NCBI GenBank assembly: GCA_002342065.1
Contig: DDPF01000005.1
Coordinates: 122,212 to 186,211, forward strand
Reading direction: 5' to 3'
Source of the DNA: Bacteroidetes bacterium UBA2475
GTDB taxonomy: Bacteria > Bacteroidota > Bacteroidia > B-17B0 > Aurantibacillaceae
DNA: 64,000 nt
Both the position numbers and the translations under genes were made by a program. A model generated the notes under the pieces. The model did no database searches, had not been told where the DNA came from, and saw only the letters and a program-made list of their open reading frames with translations. This document shows, one piece after another, positions 43,381-52,340 of the stretch; within the stretch, counting starts at the first letter, position 1, and each line of letters opens with the position of its first letter.

Positions 43381-44883
43381 ATGGAATCACTAGAACAAGT
43401 TCAAAATTTTAAAGGTAAATACCCCAGGCAACTGTGGTATTTGTTTTTTAGTGAAATGTGGGAACGTTTTAGTTTCTACGGTATGCGTGGTATGCTGGCC
43501 TTTTTTATGGTCGACCAGCTTAAGCTAGATGAAGTAGAGGCTAATTTGCAATATGGCGCCACACAGGCTTTTGTTTACGCTTTTACATTCATAGGCGGTT
43601 TGTTTGCCGATAAGATCTTAGGTTACCGTAAATCGCTTTTCTGGGGTGGATTACTCATGATCGTTGGAAGTATTATTTTAGCTGTTGATCCAAAGCAATT
43701 CTTTTTTCTCGGTATAGGCTTTAATATTATTGGTACGGGTTTTTTTAAACCCAACATCTCTACCATGGTTGGCCGGTTATATAAAGATGGCGATCCGCGC
43801 ACAGATGCAGGTTTTTCGTTATTTTATGCCGGTGTAAATTTGGGAGCTTTGCTTGGTGGCTACCTTTGTATTGCTATTGGTAAACGAACCTTGTTTGATA
43901 GTTATGTGCCGCAGGGTTTAGAATGGAACATTGCTTTTGGTTTAGCTGCCATTGTAATGGTTGTTAGTTTACTAACCTTTACACAAACACAAAAAAGTTT
44001 AGGGCCTATTGGTATCTCGCCATTATTAAATTTAGCACCCGCAAGAAAAAAGACTTACGAATACATTACTTACGGACTTTCTATCGCCGTTATTCCTTTT
44101 ATTATTTTATTAGTTTCTAATTCGCAATACACTGATATCTTTATGTTCATTATTGGTCCTTGTGCTTTGTTATACCTGGCTTATGAAATGAGAAATTTTT
44201 CGTTGGTCGAGAACAAAAAATTAATTGCAGCAATGGTCTTTATCTTTTTCTCAATTGTATTTTGGGCTTTCTTTGAGCAGAGTGGGGGATCGTTAAGTTT
44301 ATTTGCGGCCAACAATTTAAATAGTACAGTGCTTGGAATTCCAATGGACCCAAATGGCGTGAACAATTCTGCCAACTCTTTATTTGTAATAATATTTGCC
44401 GGGCTACTTGGACTACTTTGGATCTGGATGAACAAACGAAAAATAGAACCCAACACATTGGTGAAATTTGGTTTGGGCTTTTTATTCTTAGCCGGTGGTT
44501 TTTATGTTTTTTATTATACTAAATTTTTTGCCGATGCAAATGGCATGACCTCTTTAGACCTTTTTACCTTTGGTTGGTTTGTAATTACTTTTGGCGAATT
44601 ATGTTTGTCGCCAATTGGCATGTCTATTATGACAAAACTCTCCCCGCAAAAAACACAAGCGGTAATGATGGGCATGTGGTTCTTAGCAAGCGCTTACGGC
44701 CAATACTTTGCTGGCCTTCTAGGAGCGAACATTGCCGGCGCGTCAGAAAATTCTACTAATCTTGAAAAATTAAATATATACGCCGATGGCTATAAGCAGT
44801 TAGGGTTATACGCTTTAATTGCGGGCCTGTTATTAATTTTAATTTCTCCCTTAGTGAAGAAGTTAATGGGTGGTGTTAAGTAA
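43381..44883 (+). CDS. POT/PTR-family proton-coupled peptide transporter (2)
   Basis: A 500-aa paralogue of the 41167-42858 gene. It opens with SEMWERFSFYGMRGML, has FFKPNISTMVGRLYKDGDPR and FWAFFEQSGGSLSLF, and ends KKLMGGVK, nearly the same tail as POT 1 (RKMMHGVK). It lacks the longer loop insertions of POT 1. Its ATG follows the right inverted repeat without a gap, and no separate promoter is seen between. The pair probably arose by tandem duplication, with the GxxExxY element inserted or retained at the junction. Confidence 0.92.
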   Translation: MESLEQVQNFKGKYPRQLWYLFFSEMWERFSFYGMRGMLAFFMVDQLKLDEVEANLQYGATQAFVYAFTFIGGLFADKILGYRKSLFWGGLLMIVGSIILAVDPKQFFFLGIGFNIIGTGFFKPNISTMVGRLYKDGDPRTDAGFSLFYAGVNLGALLGGYLCIAIGKRTLFDSYVPQGLEWNIAFGLAAIVMVVSLLTFTQTQKSLGPIGISPLLNLAPARKKTYEYITYGLSIAVIPFIILLVSNSQYTDIFMFIIGPCALLYLAYEMRNFSLVENKKLIAAMVFIFFSIVFWAFFEQSGGSLSLFAANNLNSTVLGIPMDPNGVNNSANSLFVIIFAGLLGLLWIWMNKRKIEPNTLVKFGLGFLFLAGGFYVFYYTKFFADANGMTSLDLFTFGWFVITFGELCLSPIGMSIMTKLSPQKTQAVMMGMWFLASAYGQYFAGLLGANIAGASENSTNLEKLNIYADGYKQLGLYALIAGLLLILISPLVKKLMGGVK

Positions 44884-44901
44884 TTTTGGATTTTAGAAGA
44901 T

Positions 44902-45564
44902 CTAAGATCTTACTTGTTTCCAATCATCAAAAGATTTAGTTAGTGTTTGGGTAAAGGCCTCAACAGGCTGGGCGCCTGAAATAGCATAAGCCCTGTTAAA
45001 TACAAAAAACGGAACGCCTTTTACACCAATGTTTTGAGCTTCTTCAATATCGGCTCTTACTTCGTCTCCAAATTTATCAGAGTTAAGCACCTGTTTTAGT
45101 TCTTCTTCCTTTAAACCTAATTATATTCCAAGGGCCGTTAATGTTCCAATGTTTGCAATATCTTTTCCTTCTGTAAAGTAAGCTTTAAATATTTTTTCTT
45201 CTGCTTCATTGCAAAGTTTGTATTTTTTTGCGAGATGGATTAAACGGTGTGCATTATATGAATTTGCAAGAATTGCTTTTTCGAAGTGATAATCCAAACC
45301 ATTTTCCTTTGCCATTTGTGTTACATTCTTATGCATCTCTATTGCCCAATCTCTTGTTTGTCCTTTACGTTTGGCAAGATAATCATACAGGTCAACGTTA
45401 GGTTGCGATGTGGAATCGGGATCTAACTGGTAGCTGCGCCATTCTACCTCCACTTTATCCTTCCCTTTAAACGATTCCAACGCTTTTTCTATTTTACGTT
45501 TACCTATGTAGCAAAACGGACATTGTATATCCGACCAGATCTCAATTTTAAATTTATTTTCCAC
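44902..45564 (-). pseudogene. DsbA/FrnE-family oxidoreductase interrupted by an in-frame TAA
   Basis: The reading frame encodes a 220-residue FrnE-like thioredoxin-fold protein: MENKFKIEIWSDIQCPFCYIG with active-site C15-x-x-C18, a helical insertion, then the cis-Pro segment GVKGVPFFVFN and a C-terminal helix. A single TAA at 45121-45123 (minus) falls after TLTALGI, and the same frame continues directly with LGLKEEELKQVLNSDKFGD. One base change in that codon would restore a full-length gene. Either a recent pseudogene, a strain polymorphism or an assembly error. The truncated 147-aa part lacks the cis-Pro loop and would probably be inactive. Confidence 0.85.
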
Positions 45565-45704
45565 TGTGTGATTTTTTATTAAAGTTAAAGTATAAAATAA
45601 TGGATGACAAATTCATTTGCCGGAACAATGCTAATTTATGTAAAGAATAAGTAATTATAAATTGGTTTTTTTTGGTTAAACTTGTCAAACATTTATATAT
45701 GATT

Positions 45705-46826
45705 ATGAAGAGCATATTAATATTTTTCTGTTCAGTATTTTGTTTTTTTGCACCTGCACAAAACTATTATTTGTTTATTGGCACATTCACACATACTGAT
45801 AGTAAAGGTATTTACGTTTATAAATTCAATGCTAAAAAAGGAAAGTTAACTGAAGTAACAAATACAGAAAAAACAGTTGTCAATCCTTCATTCTTAACCG
45901 TAACGCGAGATGGTAAATATGTGTATGCTTGCACCGAAACAAGAACCGATACAGGGGGTAATGTAAGTGCGTTTTCCTTTGATAAAAAAGTTGGTAAGCT
46001 TAGCTTCATTAATAAAGAGAGAAGCAATGGTGCTAACCCGGTTTATGTTGCGCTTCATAACAAAAATAAATTCATTATCAATACAAATTACACTGGTGGT
46101 AACATTACCGTTTATGGTATTAATAATGATGGAAGTATTAAACCTATTTCAATGGAGCTGCAATTAGGCGGTAGTAGTATTAATAAAGAGAGACAGGAAA
46201 AAGCGCATCCGCATTCAGCAGTGTTTTCGCCCGACTATAATTATTTTGTGGTGCCTGATCTTGGTTCAGATATGATTAGGTGTTATCCATTTAATGCAGA
46301 TAACGAAGAGCCTTTAAACCCAAATCCACCGCAATTGGGATATGTTGTTCCAGGTAGCGGCCCGCGCCATATTACGTTTCATCCAAACGGAAAATTTGCT
46401 TATTGTATCGAAGAACTATCTGGCACGGTACAAGCCTATACTTTTAATAAGGGGAAATTAGATACCCTGCAACGCGTTTTAATTCATACAGCAGACACAA
46501 AAGGACCCTATTCAGCTTCTGATATTCATGTATCGCCGGATGGTAAATTTTTGTATGCAGCTAATCGTGGTAAAGAAAACAACATTGCCATTTTTGCGGT
46601 TGATGATAAGGGGAAATTAACTCATGTTGCTTATCAATCTACTTTAGGAGAGATCCCACGCAATTTTACCATCGATCCTACCGGCAATTATTTATTGGTT
46701 GCCAACCAGGTTAGCGGTACTATTGTTGTTTTTAAACGCAATCTAAAAACTGGTAAATTAAAGGCCACCGGCGAACAAGTAAAAGTGCCAATGCCTTCTT
46801 GTTTACAACTGGTTGGGCCTGATTAA
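45705..46826 (+). CDS. Exported lactonase-family (YkgB/Pgl-type) beta-propeller protein
   Basis: A 373-aa seven-bladed propeller of the 6-phosphogluconolactonase/YbhE family (PF10282 type). Blades show TVTRDGKYVYACTE, KAHPHSAVFSPDYNYFVVPDLGSD, GPRHITFHPNGKFAYCIEE and DIHVSPDGKFLYAANRG. The ATG at 45705 is selected because it starts a signal peptide (MKSILIFFCSVFCFFAPAQ); ATGs or TTGs upstream add a few residues only. A signal peptide makes a role in the cytosolic pentose phosphate path unlikely; the extracytoplasmic substrate is unknown. Confidence 0.82.
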   Translation: MKSILIFFCSVFCFFAPAQNYYLFIGTFTHTDSKGIYVYKFNAKKGKLTEVTNTEKTVVNPSFLTVTRDGKYVYACTETRTDTGGNVSAFSFDKKVGKLSFINKERSNGANPVYVALHNKNKFIINTNYTGGNITVYGINNDGSIKPISMELQLGGSSINKERQEKAHPHSAVFSPDYNYFVVPDLGSDMIRCYPFNADNEEPLNPNPPQLGYVVPGSGPRHITFHPNGKFAYCIEELSGTVQAYTFNKGKLDTLQRVLIHTADTKGPYSASDIHVSPDGKFLYAANRGKENNIAIFAVDDKGKLTHVAYQSTLGEIPRNFTIDPTGNYLLVANQVSGTIVVFKRNLKTGKLKATGEQVKVPMPSCLQLVGPD

Positions 46827-46833
46827 TTTTTTT

Positions 46834-47934
46834 TTATTTCTTTTTAAACCAGCCTTTTATTTTTTCCATCATGCGGCCCGATGTTTTTTCTCCCTGCTGG
46901 TCGCCGATCAAATAGCCGTAAGCACTTAGCTCGGGTACGTTATCAAAAACAATTTTAGCAACCCCAAGCATTGGTAAAAATAAGATCATGCCTGCTACGC
47001 CCCATATCAAGCCGCCGATCAATAAAATCAAGATGGTGAAAAAAGCGCTGATGTTAACTTCACCACCAATAATGTATGGCTCAATAAAATAATTGTCAAT
47101 ACCCTGAATGATAGCAATAACAGCCAACGCGCCAACTGCCACGCTGGTTGAATCTTCGGTTACCAAAGCAACTGCAAAAGGAAATAAACCCCCGATTATA
47201 GAACCGATGTATGGAATGATGGTTAATAATGCTGCAATAAATGCCAGCAAAAAAGCACCCTTTAAACCTATTATTAAAAAGCCGGTTGTAAAAAGCGCAG
47301 TAAATAGCAGAATTGATAAAGCTCTTCCGGTTAAATAATTTTGAGAAACAGCACTTATTTTTTGGATCAGTTTTTTTGCTTCATCAGGTTTGGTGGTAAC
47401 GCAAAGCCGCAGAAAAAAACTTTCGTATTTTTCGCGTTGATAAAGAAAGAGAAAAGTAAATAATAATACCATCACTGCTGAGCCAAGTATGCCAATAAAA
47501 CCTGCAAAAAAATCCTGTAAACCTTTACCGGATGTTTCAATGAACGATTTAATTTTTTTATTGATCAACTCATCTTGTTTTTCTTTGGGCACATCTAATT
47601 TCTGACTTACATAGTCCTGTGCATATACCATAAATTTTTGAGCCTTTTTTTCTATTTCCGGTAATTCATCGGATAATGATCTTACTTGCATATAAATTAA
47701 ATAACCAATACCAAAACTAACTATCACTATTATTAATACCGAGATCAAAGTTGAAAAAACACGCATCATGCCTTTTGCTTCCATTTTATTGGAGAGCTTT
47801 GTAAATAGCATTGCAAAAAAAATGGAAAAGGTTATCGGAATTAAAACCTCTTTGGCAAAATATAAAGTTGCAGTTAATAAGATCCCAAGTAGCAAAAAAC
47901 GATTGACTCGCTTTAATGATATTTTTTCGATCAT
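46834..47934 (-). CDS. AI-2E family (PerM-like) transporter
   Basis: A 366-aa inner-membrane protein with about seven to eight helices. The opening has paired TMs (LLLGILLTATLYFAKEVLIP), a soluble segment (residues 65-140) and the family core GLKGAFLLAFIAALLTIIPYIGSIIGGLFPFAVAL, followed by IAIIQGIDNYFIEPYIIGG. Members are named for autoinducer-2 export, but many are Na+/H+ or unknown transporters. It is convergent with the lactonase gene, 7 bp apart. Confidence 0.85.
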   Translation of the reverse strand: MIEKISLKRVNRFLLLGILLTATLYFAKEVLIPITFSIFFAMLFTKLSNKMEAKGMMRVFSTLISVLIIVIVSFGIGYLIYMQVRSLSDELPEIEKKAQKFMVYAQDYVSQKLDVPKEKQDELINKKIKSFIETSGKGLQDFFAGFIGILGSAVMVLLFTFLFLYQREKYESFFLRLCVTTKPDEAKKLIQKISAVSQNYLTGRALSILLFTALFTTGFLIIGLKGAFLLAFIAALLTIIPYIGSIIGGLFPFAVALVTEDSTSVAVGALAVIAIIQGIDNYFIEPYIIGGEVNISAFFTILILLIGGLIWGVAGMILFLPMLGVAKIVFDNVPELSAYGYLIGDQQGEKTSGRMMEKIKGWFKKK

Positions 47935-48062
47935 AAGTTTTTAACCTTGTGTTTCAAATGTAATACCAAGTAAATTAAACGCTATTGTAAAAGACTAGTA
48001 GAAAAAATTTCCCAAAATGGGATACGAGGGAATTAGAGAAAATAATTCAACAGGAACGACCT

Positions 48063-48899
48063 TTATTCAAACGCAATGTCGCTGAATTGTGTAGATACAT
48101 TATAACCTATCTCTTTATAGATCTTGTTGGAAGTAGGGTTTGCACTTTCGGTGAACAGTCCACAATTCTTATAACCGCTCTTTAAAATATGTTCGCTTAA
48201 TTTAAGCACACAGCTTCTAGCATAACCTTTTCCGCGTAAATGTTTTGGTGTGTAAACCTGTCCAACAATACCAATATTATTTGTTCTGCGCACAATACCG
48301 GCCATGCTCACAAGATCTCCGTTCTTTATCCAGGTAAAAAGATCGCCGTTCGCAATTAAATTTTTTATGAATGAATGGATCTCTGTTTTTGTTTTTTTTG
48401 GAAATGCGTGCGCATCATGTTGGAACTGGTTCGACCATTCAGACAGATATTCCACCGCGCCATGTTTTGCAACTTTAAATTCGCCTTCTGCTAAAACAAG
48501 ATCGTTCACTTTATCCAGTTTATGCACCAACAATTGCCTGTTGCTTGCTTTGTTTTTTTTGAAGTATTCTGTAAAGGCTTCCGAATACAAAGTTTCGCCT
48601 ACAACGCCTTTAATGTTTATTTTATTTTCGCTAAAATAATTGGCAAGCAATTGTATATCCTCTTTGTTTTTTGTTGTACCACTTACTATTACTTTTGGTA
48701 ATGTTCTTACTGCGGTTGCTTTAAATTCATTACCATCAAACACAGAAATAAAATGGCAATCGGGCATTTGAACATCTTTATCTTTAAAACTATGGCAAAT
48801 ACCCAAAATAATATTGTTTTCTAACTCGCGCTGTTCAAGCACTTCACGGTTCTCATTTAAATAACTGTTAACTGTTGTATAAATTTTTAAATTCAGCAT
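48063..48899 (-). CDS. GNAT-family N-acetyltransferase
   Basis: A 278-aa product. The C-terminal GNAT core (about 185-278) has GIVGQVYTPKHLRGKGYARSCV, containing the acetyl-CoA pyrophosphate loop R-G-K-G-Y-A, and NCGLFTESANPTSNKIYKEIGY (C-terminal strand and helix). The N-terminal 130 residues resemble the other half of double-GNAT proteins such as FR47-like acetyltransferases. The substrate is unknown. Its ATG is 2 bp after the stop of the upstream ferritin-like gene, so the two are cotranscribed. Confidence 0.85.
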   Translation of the reverse strand: MLNLKIYTTVNSYLNENREVLEQRELENNIILGICHSFKDKDVQMPDCHFISVFDGNEFKATAVRTLPKVIVSGTTKNKEDIQLLANYFSENKINIKGVVGETLYSEAFTEYFKKNKASNRQLLVHKLDKVNDLVLAEGEFKVAKHGAVEYLSEWSNQFQHDAHAFPKKTKTEIHSFIKNLIANGDLFTWIKNGDLVSMAGIVRRTNNIGIVGQVYTPKHLRGKGYARSCVLKLSEHILKSGYKNCGLFTESANPTSNKIYKEIGYNVSTQFSDIAFE

Positions 48900-48901
48900 A
48901 C

Positions 48902-49465
48902 CTATTTTTTACAATAATGATCCGATTCTTCTACAGGATATTTTTTTTCAAGGTCAATATTATTCATGCTTTCAATAATGCCCCATTTAAATAATTTCTC
49001 GAAGTAGGGCAGAAGTTTGTTGTTTTTTATTTGTTGAAGAAAATATACTTCGTGTTCTTTTTCTTTAATGCCCATTTCGTAAAGTACTTTATCATGTTCT
49101 GTAATACCCATAGAGTTAAAGAACTGCTTCATTCTAAAATACTCGCAAACATTGCCGCTTTCGAGTCTACCTGCAAAATAAAAAGGCGTGAACCAGCCAA
49201 TAATAAAACAACTTCCTGAAATGATCTTACCAATCACATGAAACCTGAATTCGTAATATTTTGAGATAGATATATTGTATTGTTGCATGATCTTTAGTAC
49301 TTCTTCACGGTGTCCCCATTCATCGATCTCTATCTGGCGAATGGCTTTTTTTTCTTCCGGATTTTTTACCGAAGCGGCATGGCCCTGGTAAGCAAAAGCA
49401 GCTGCTTTTTCGGCAGAGTATGCTTGTTTTAATAGGTCGGTTAATTCGGGGTGGTTAATATGCAT
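48902..49465 (-). CDS. Ferritin-like (COQ7-type) diiron protein
   Basis: A 187-aa helical protein. Candidate diiron ligands are in the pattern E...ExxH...E...ExxH: AYSAEKAAAFAYQ (E18), EIDEWGHREE (E/H near 46-53), SGNVCEYFRM and KEKEHEVYFL. A hydrophobic hairpin IISGSCFIIGWFTPFYFAG in the middle suggests membrane association, as in COQ7 hydroxylases. Bacteroidota normally use menaquinone, so a ubiquinone hydroxylase role is doubtful. It is cotranscribed with a GNAT gene. Confidence 0.65.
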   Translation of the reverse strand: MHINHPELTDLLKQAYSAEKAAAFAYQGHAASVKNPEEKKAIRQIEIDEWGHREEVLKIMQQYNISISKYYEFRFHVIGKIISGSCFIIGWFTPFYFAGRLESGNVCEYFRMKQFFNSMGITEHDKVLYEMGIKEKEHEVYFLQQIKNNKLLPYFEKLFKWGIIESMNNIDLEKKYPVEESDHYCKK

Positions 49466-49511
49466 TTGAACAGACTAAAATTACAGAATAGTAAGCAGTT
49501 CAACAAATGGC

Positions 49512-50060
49512 TTAACTCTTTAGTAATGAGTAGATCTCGCTGTCTAAAAACTTGCCGTTATAAAAATAATTCTCTTTAAAATAAGCTTCTTTTTTGAATT
49601 TAAATTTTTCTAATAGTTTACGTGATATGGTATTATTTGGATTAATGTTAGCCACAATGCTGTGTAGTTTCATTTTTGTAAAACCATAAGCAATAACTTT
49701 TGGCATGGCTTCGCTTAATATTCCTGTATTCCAGTATTCAGGCATGATCATGTAACCAATTTCTGCCCGGTAATTTTCGCGTTCTATTCTGTGATAAGAG
49801 ATGGTACCTATTAACTCATTCTTGTTTTTTAATGTGATGGCCCAGGCAATGGTTTCGTTATCTTTTGTTTTTTTATTTATCAGTTTAATAAAAGGCTTTA
49901 TCTCATCTTTAGAAACTGCCAATGGCTTATCAATAAATTGCATGGCCGGTTTATTACTTCTTAATAAGAATAAGGTATCCACATCTTTTTTATTTATTTC
50001 TCGAAGCACCAACCTTTCGGTCTCTAAAACAGGGAAGGGCTTAAAATTAAGTTCTAACAT
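49512..50060 (-). CDS. RimJ/RimL-type GNAT acetyltransferase
   Basis: A 182-aa GNAT of the Acetyltransf_3 type. LETERLVLREINKKDVDTLF is the classical opening; AIGYMIMPEYWNTGILSEA-like core (written EIGYMIMPEYWNTGILSEAM) and ANINPNNTISRKLLEKFKFKKE follow. The canonical R/Q-x-x-G-x-G/A loop is degenerate (WNTGIL). Relatives acetylate ribosomal proteins or small molecules; the substrate is unknown here. Monocistronic. Confidence 0.85.
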   Translation of the reverse strand: MLELNFKPFPVLETERLVLREINKKDVDTLFLLRSNKPAMQFIDKPLAVSKDEIKPFIKLINKKTKDNETIAWAITLKNKNELIGTISYHRIERENYRAEIGYMIMPEYWNTGILSEAMPKVIAYGFTKMKLHSIVANINPNNTISRKLLEKFKFKKEAYFKENYFYNGKFLDSEIYSLLKS

Positions 50061-50227
50061 TTTTTTGTAGATTTTAAAAGATAAATTTACTCATTTTTCA
50101 TAAAGCTCAATTGGCAATTGGAAGGATCTGAAAAATATGTTACCTTTTGTTAGGTGACCTTTTTTAATAATGTATTTTCTTTTATACAATGATCAATTTT
50201 TAATTTATCTTTGATCCAAATTGCAAC

Positions 50228-50701
50228 ATGACCAAAACAAGATCCATATCCTTTTTTCTTTTGCTCCTCGTCGTTCTTTTAAGTTCATGTTTTGTTCGGG
50301 CTCCGCGTTATACAAGAGTTGAAAAAGTATTTGAACTTAAGATCGGAATGACCAAAGAAGAAATCTCCAAGGTACTTGATACAAAACCGTATAATTTTAA
50401 ATTATTAACCGACACCGCAAGTGTTTTATTATATAAGTACAGGGTTACAGACAGAGCTGTGGTACCTTTTTTATTGAAAGAAAATAATGGTAAAAGTGTA
50501 CGCGGTAAATATGTAAATTTAATGGTCACTTACGATGCTGCTTCCGGAAAAAGTACACGCATAGAGAGTTGTAGCGACTGTGATGAAACGGAGATACAAG
50601 AAAAAAAGTTTGACATTGATAAAGTCATTACCTTTTTAACTGTAACATTGCCTGTAGTACTTGTATTTCTTGGGATCCAATACGCAGGGTCTACACCTTA
50701 A
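50228..50701 (+). CDS. Hypothetical BamE/SmpA-like lipoprotein
   Basis: A 157-aa product. The lipoprotein signal MTKTRSISFFLLLLVVLLSSC gives Cys21 as lipidation site. Next, VEKVFELKIGMTKEEISKVLDTKPYNF resembles the SmpA/OmlA/BamE opening (L-x-x-G-M-(S/T)-x-x-E-V). A second hydrophobic segment (VITFLTVTLPVVLVFLGIQYAG) at the C-terminus is not typical of BamE, so the assignment is loose. Its stop overlaps the stop of the next, convergent gene by 4 bp. Confidence 0.6.
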   Translation: MTKTRSISFFLLLLVVLLSSCFVRAPRYTRVEKVFELKIGMTKEEISKVLDTKPYNFKLLTDTASVLLYKYRVTDRAVVPFLLKENNGKSVRGKYVNLMVTYDAASGKSTRIESCSDCDETEIQEKKFDIDKVITFLTVTLPVVLVFLGIQYAGSTP

Positions 50702-51102
50702 TTTTCTTTTGTAAACAAAAAATATTTTGTCTTTCCCGCAGTAAGTAAATAAATAGCTGTGATTGCACCTGGCAATAATATTAAAGCGGTAAGCGAAAGC
50801 GATATCCTAAAAAGGAATAGTAAACCCAAACCAATTAAAGGCGATATGAACGAAACAAGGCTTAAAAGGCTAGGGTAGTAAGAATAGTTGAGAGTTTTGC
50901 CTGATTCTATTGTCACATCCTGCTCGCCACTTTTAATGTTTTGTTGTACCCTAATCTTATAAGTGCCTGGTTCCAAGTCAAATTCCTTATTTTCTCCACT
51001 CATCATTTTTCCGCGAAGCTTATCATTTATGTAAACGTCCATTCCAACGGCAAGGCCATTAAAATTTTTCTTACGGTATAATATTAATTTTCCGGTGCTC
51101 AT
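50698..51102 (-). CDS. Membrane protein with PEGA-like beta domain
   Basis: A 134-aa product from ATG 51100-51102 (an upstream start would add eight residues without signal features). Residues 1-75 look like a PEGA/small beta sandwich (VYINDKLRGKM, FDLEPGTYKIRVQQ). Two hydrophobic helices follow (SLVSFISPLIGLGLLFLF, LTALILLPGAITAIYLL). It is probably an inner-membrane anchored protein with the beta domain outside. No family function known. It overlaps the neighbouring convergent stop codon. Confidence 0.6.
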   Translation of the reverse strand: MSTGKLILYRKKNFNGLAVGMDVYINDKLRGKMMSGENKEFDLEPGTYKIRVQQNIKSGEQDVTIESGKTLNYSYYPSLLSLVSFISPLIGLGLLFLFRISLSLTALILLPGAITAIYLLTAGKTKYFLFTKEN

Positions 51103-51152
51103 AAGATCAGACCGTAAAATTAGCATTAAATAGATAGAAATAAAAAGAAAGC

Positions 51153-51653
51153 TTATTGTTGAATTTTAAGGATCTGCGAGGTGTCATATCCTTTTTTAGC
51201 GCAACGGTCAAGGATCTCCTTGTATTGTATATCTCCCATTGTTCCTGTTCGATTCATAATGTATAAATACTTTTTCTTAGGATGACCAACTACTGTGTAA
51301 AAATAATTATTGTCTACTTCTTCAACTAAATAATCAGCCCTAAATGGCCATACGAACTGTACTTTCCACTTTACGTTATTGCTTTTTTTATCAGGAAAAC
51401 CTTTTGAGCGCACATCTTTTTGTTTGGGGTCATTCCCTTTTTTGTAAGTAGTATAAATATCAATTTTACCTTTTGCGTTAACAGAATAGGTTTCGGTAAC
51501 ATAGTTCCAGTTCTTGTCAAAGCTGGTAGGTATACAAGCTATTACAAACCATTTACCCGCAAACTTTTCAAGATCTATGTTCTTTAAATTTGTTTGCGCC
51601 ATTCCCGTATTTATAATTGCTGTTGCCATAATAAGATATTTAATTAATTTCAT
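51153..51653 (-). CDS. Lipocalin family protein (Blc-like)
   Basis: A 166-aa product from ATG 51651-51653. The signal peptide ends INTGMAQ. The lipocalin opening LEKFAGKWFVIACIPTSFDKNW holds the invariant G-x-W (structurally conserved region 1); TETYSVNAKGKIDIYTTY, WPFRADYLVEEVDNNYFYTVVGHPKKKYLYIMNR follow, as in bacterial Blc. The lipobox Cys of E. coli Blc is absent, so it is probably soluble in the periplasm. It would bind a lipid or other hydrophobic ligand. Length fits. Confidence 0.85.
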   Translation of the reverse strand: MKLIKYLIMATAIINTGMAQTNLKNIDLEKFAGKWFVIACIPTSFDKNWNYVTETYSVNAKGKIDIYTTYKKGNDPKQKDVRSKGFPDKKSNNVKWKVQFVWPFRADYLVEEVDNNYFYTVVGHPKKKYLYIMNRTGTMGDIQYKEILDRCAKKGYDTSQILKIQQ

Positions 51654-51762
51654 AAAAATTGAATCCTTTAACAAATCATGCAAAAGCAATTCCAGTTAAA
51701 TGGTTAGAAATTAGTATAAGAATTATGGATCTTCTGAAGATTATGAGGTAATAAATCCCCGA

Positions 51763-52314
51763 TTACTTCACACGTTCAACGTACTCCGATGTGTCTATGC
51801 TGATCTTGAGTTTATCGCCAATGTTTACGAACAATGGCACTTGTATCTTTATGCCGCCTTCTACTTCCGCAGGCTTTAATAATTTCCCTTTCACACCTTC
51901 TTCGGTATAGGTAACAACTAATTCTGCATACTTAGGTAAGTTACCACTTAAAGGTTTTTCATTCTCATCAAAGCGTATGGTAAGTATCATACCTTCCTGT
52001 AAAAATTTAATAGCATCGCCAAAAATAATTTTTGGAATATTTACCTGCTCATACGTTTCCTGATTCATGCAAACTAAGGCATCTCCTTCGGTAAAAAGAT
52101 ATTGCATATCGAATTCATCAACTCGAATAAAATCGATCTTTTCGCCAGAGCGAAAACGGATCTCACTTTGTTTACCTGTTTCTACATTGCGGCATTTTAC
52201 AGAGTAAATTGCGTTCCCTTTGCCGGGTGTAATATGGTCGTAGTCCATAACCTGCACTAACTCGTTATTGTACCTAAAAAATGCACCTCTCGAAATATCT
52301 GATGTAGTAGCCAT
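51763..52314 (-). CDS. efp: Elongation factor P
   Basis: Ribosome-bound factor of 183 aa that relieves stalling at polyproline motifs. The KOW-like domain I has DHITPGKGNAI, placing Lys32 at the tip that contacts the peptidyl transferase centre (the modified-residue position). OB domains II and III follow, with KLKISIDTSEYVERVK as the standard C-terminal signature. No modification enzyme (epmA, earP, ymfI-like) is visible in the window. Monocistronic. Confidence 0.95.
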   Translation of the reverse strand: MATTSDISRGAFFRYNNELVQVMDYDHITPGKGNAIYSVKCRNVETGKQSEIRFRSGEKIDFIRVDEFDMQYLFTEGDALVCMNQETYEQVNIPKIIFGDAIKFLQEGMILTIRFDENEKPLSGNLPKYAELVVTYTEEGVKGKLLKPAEVEGGIKIQVPLFVNIGDKLKISIDTSEYVERVK

Positions 52315-52340
52315 TGTAAAATTGTTTTAATATTTATATT

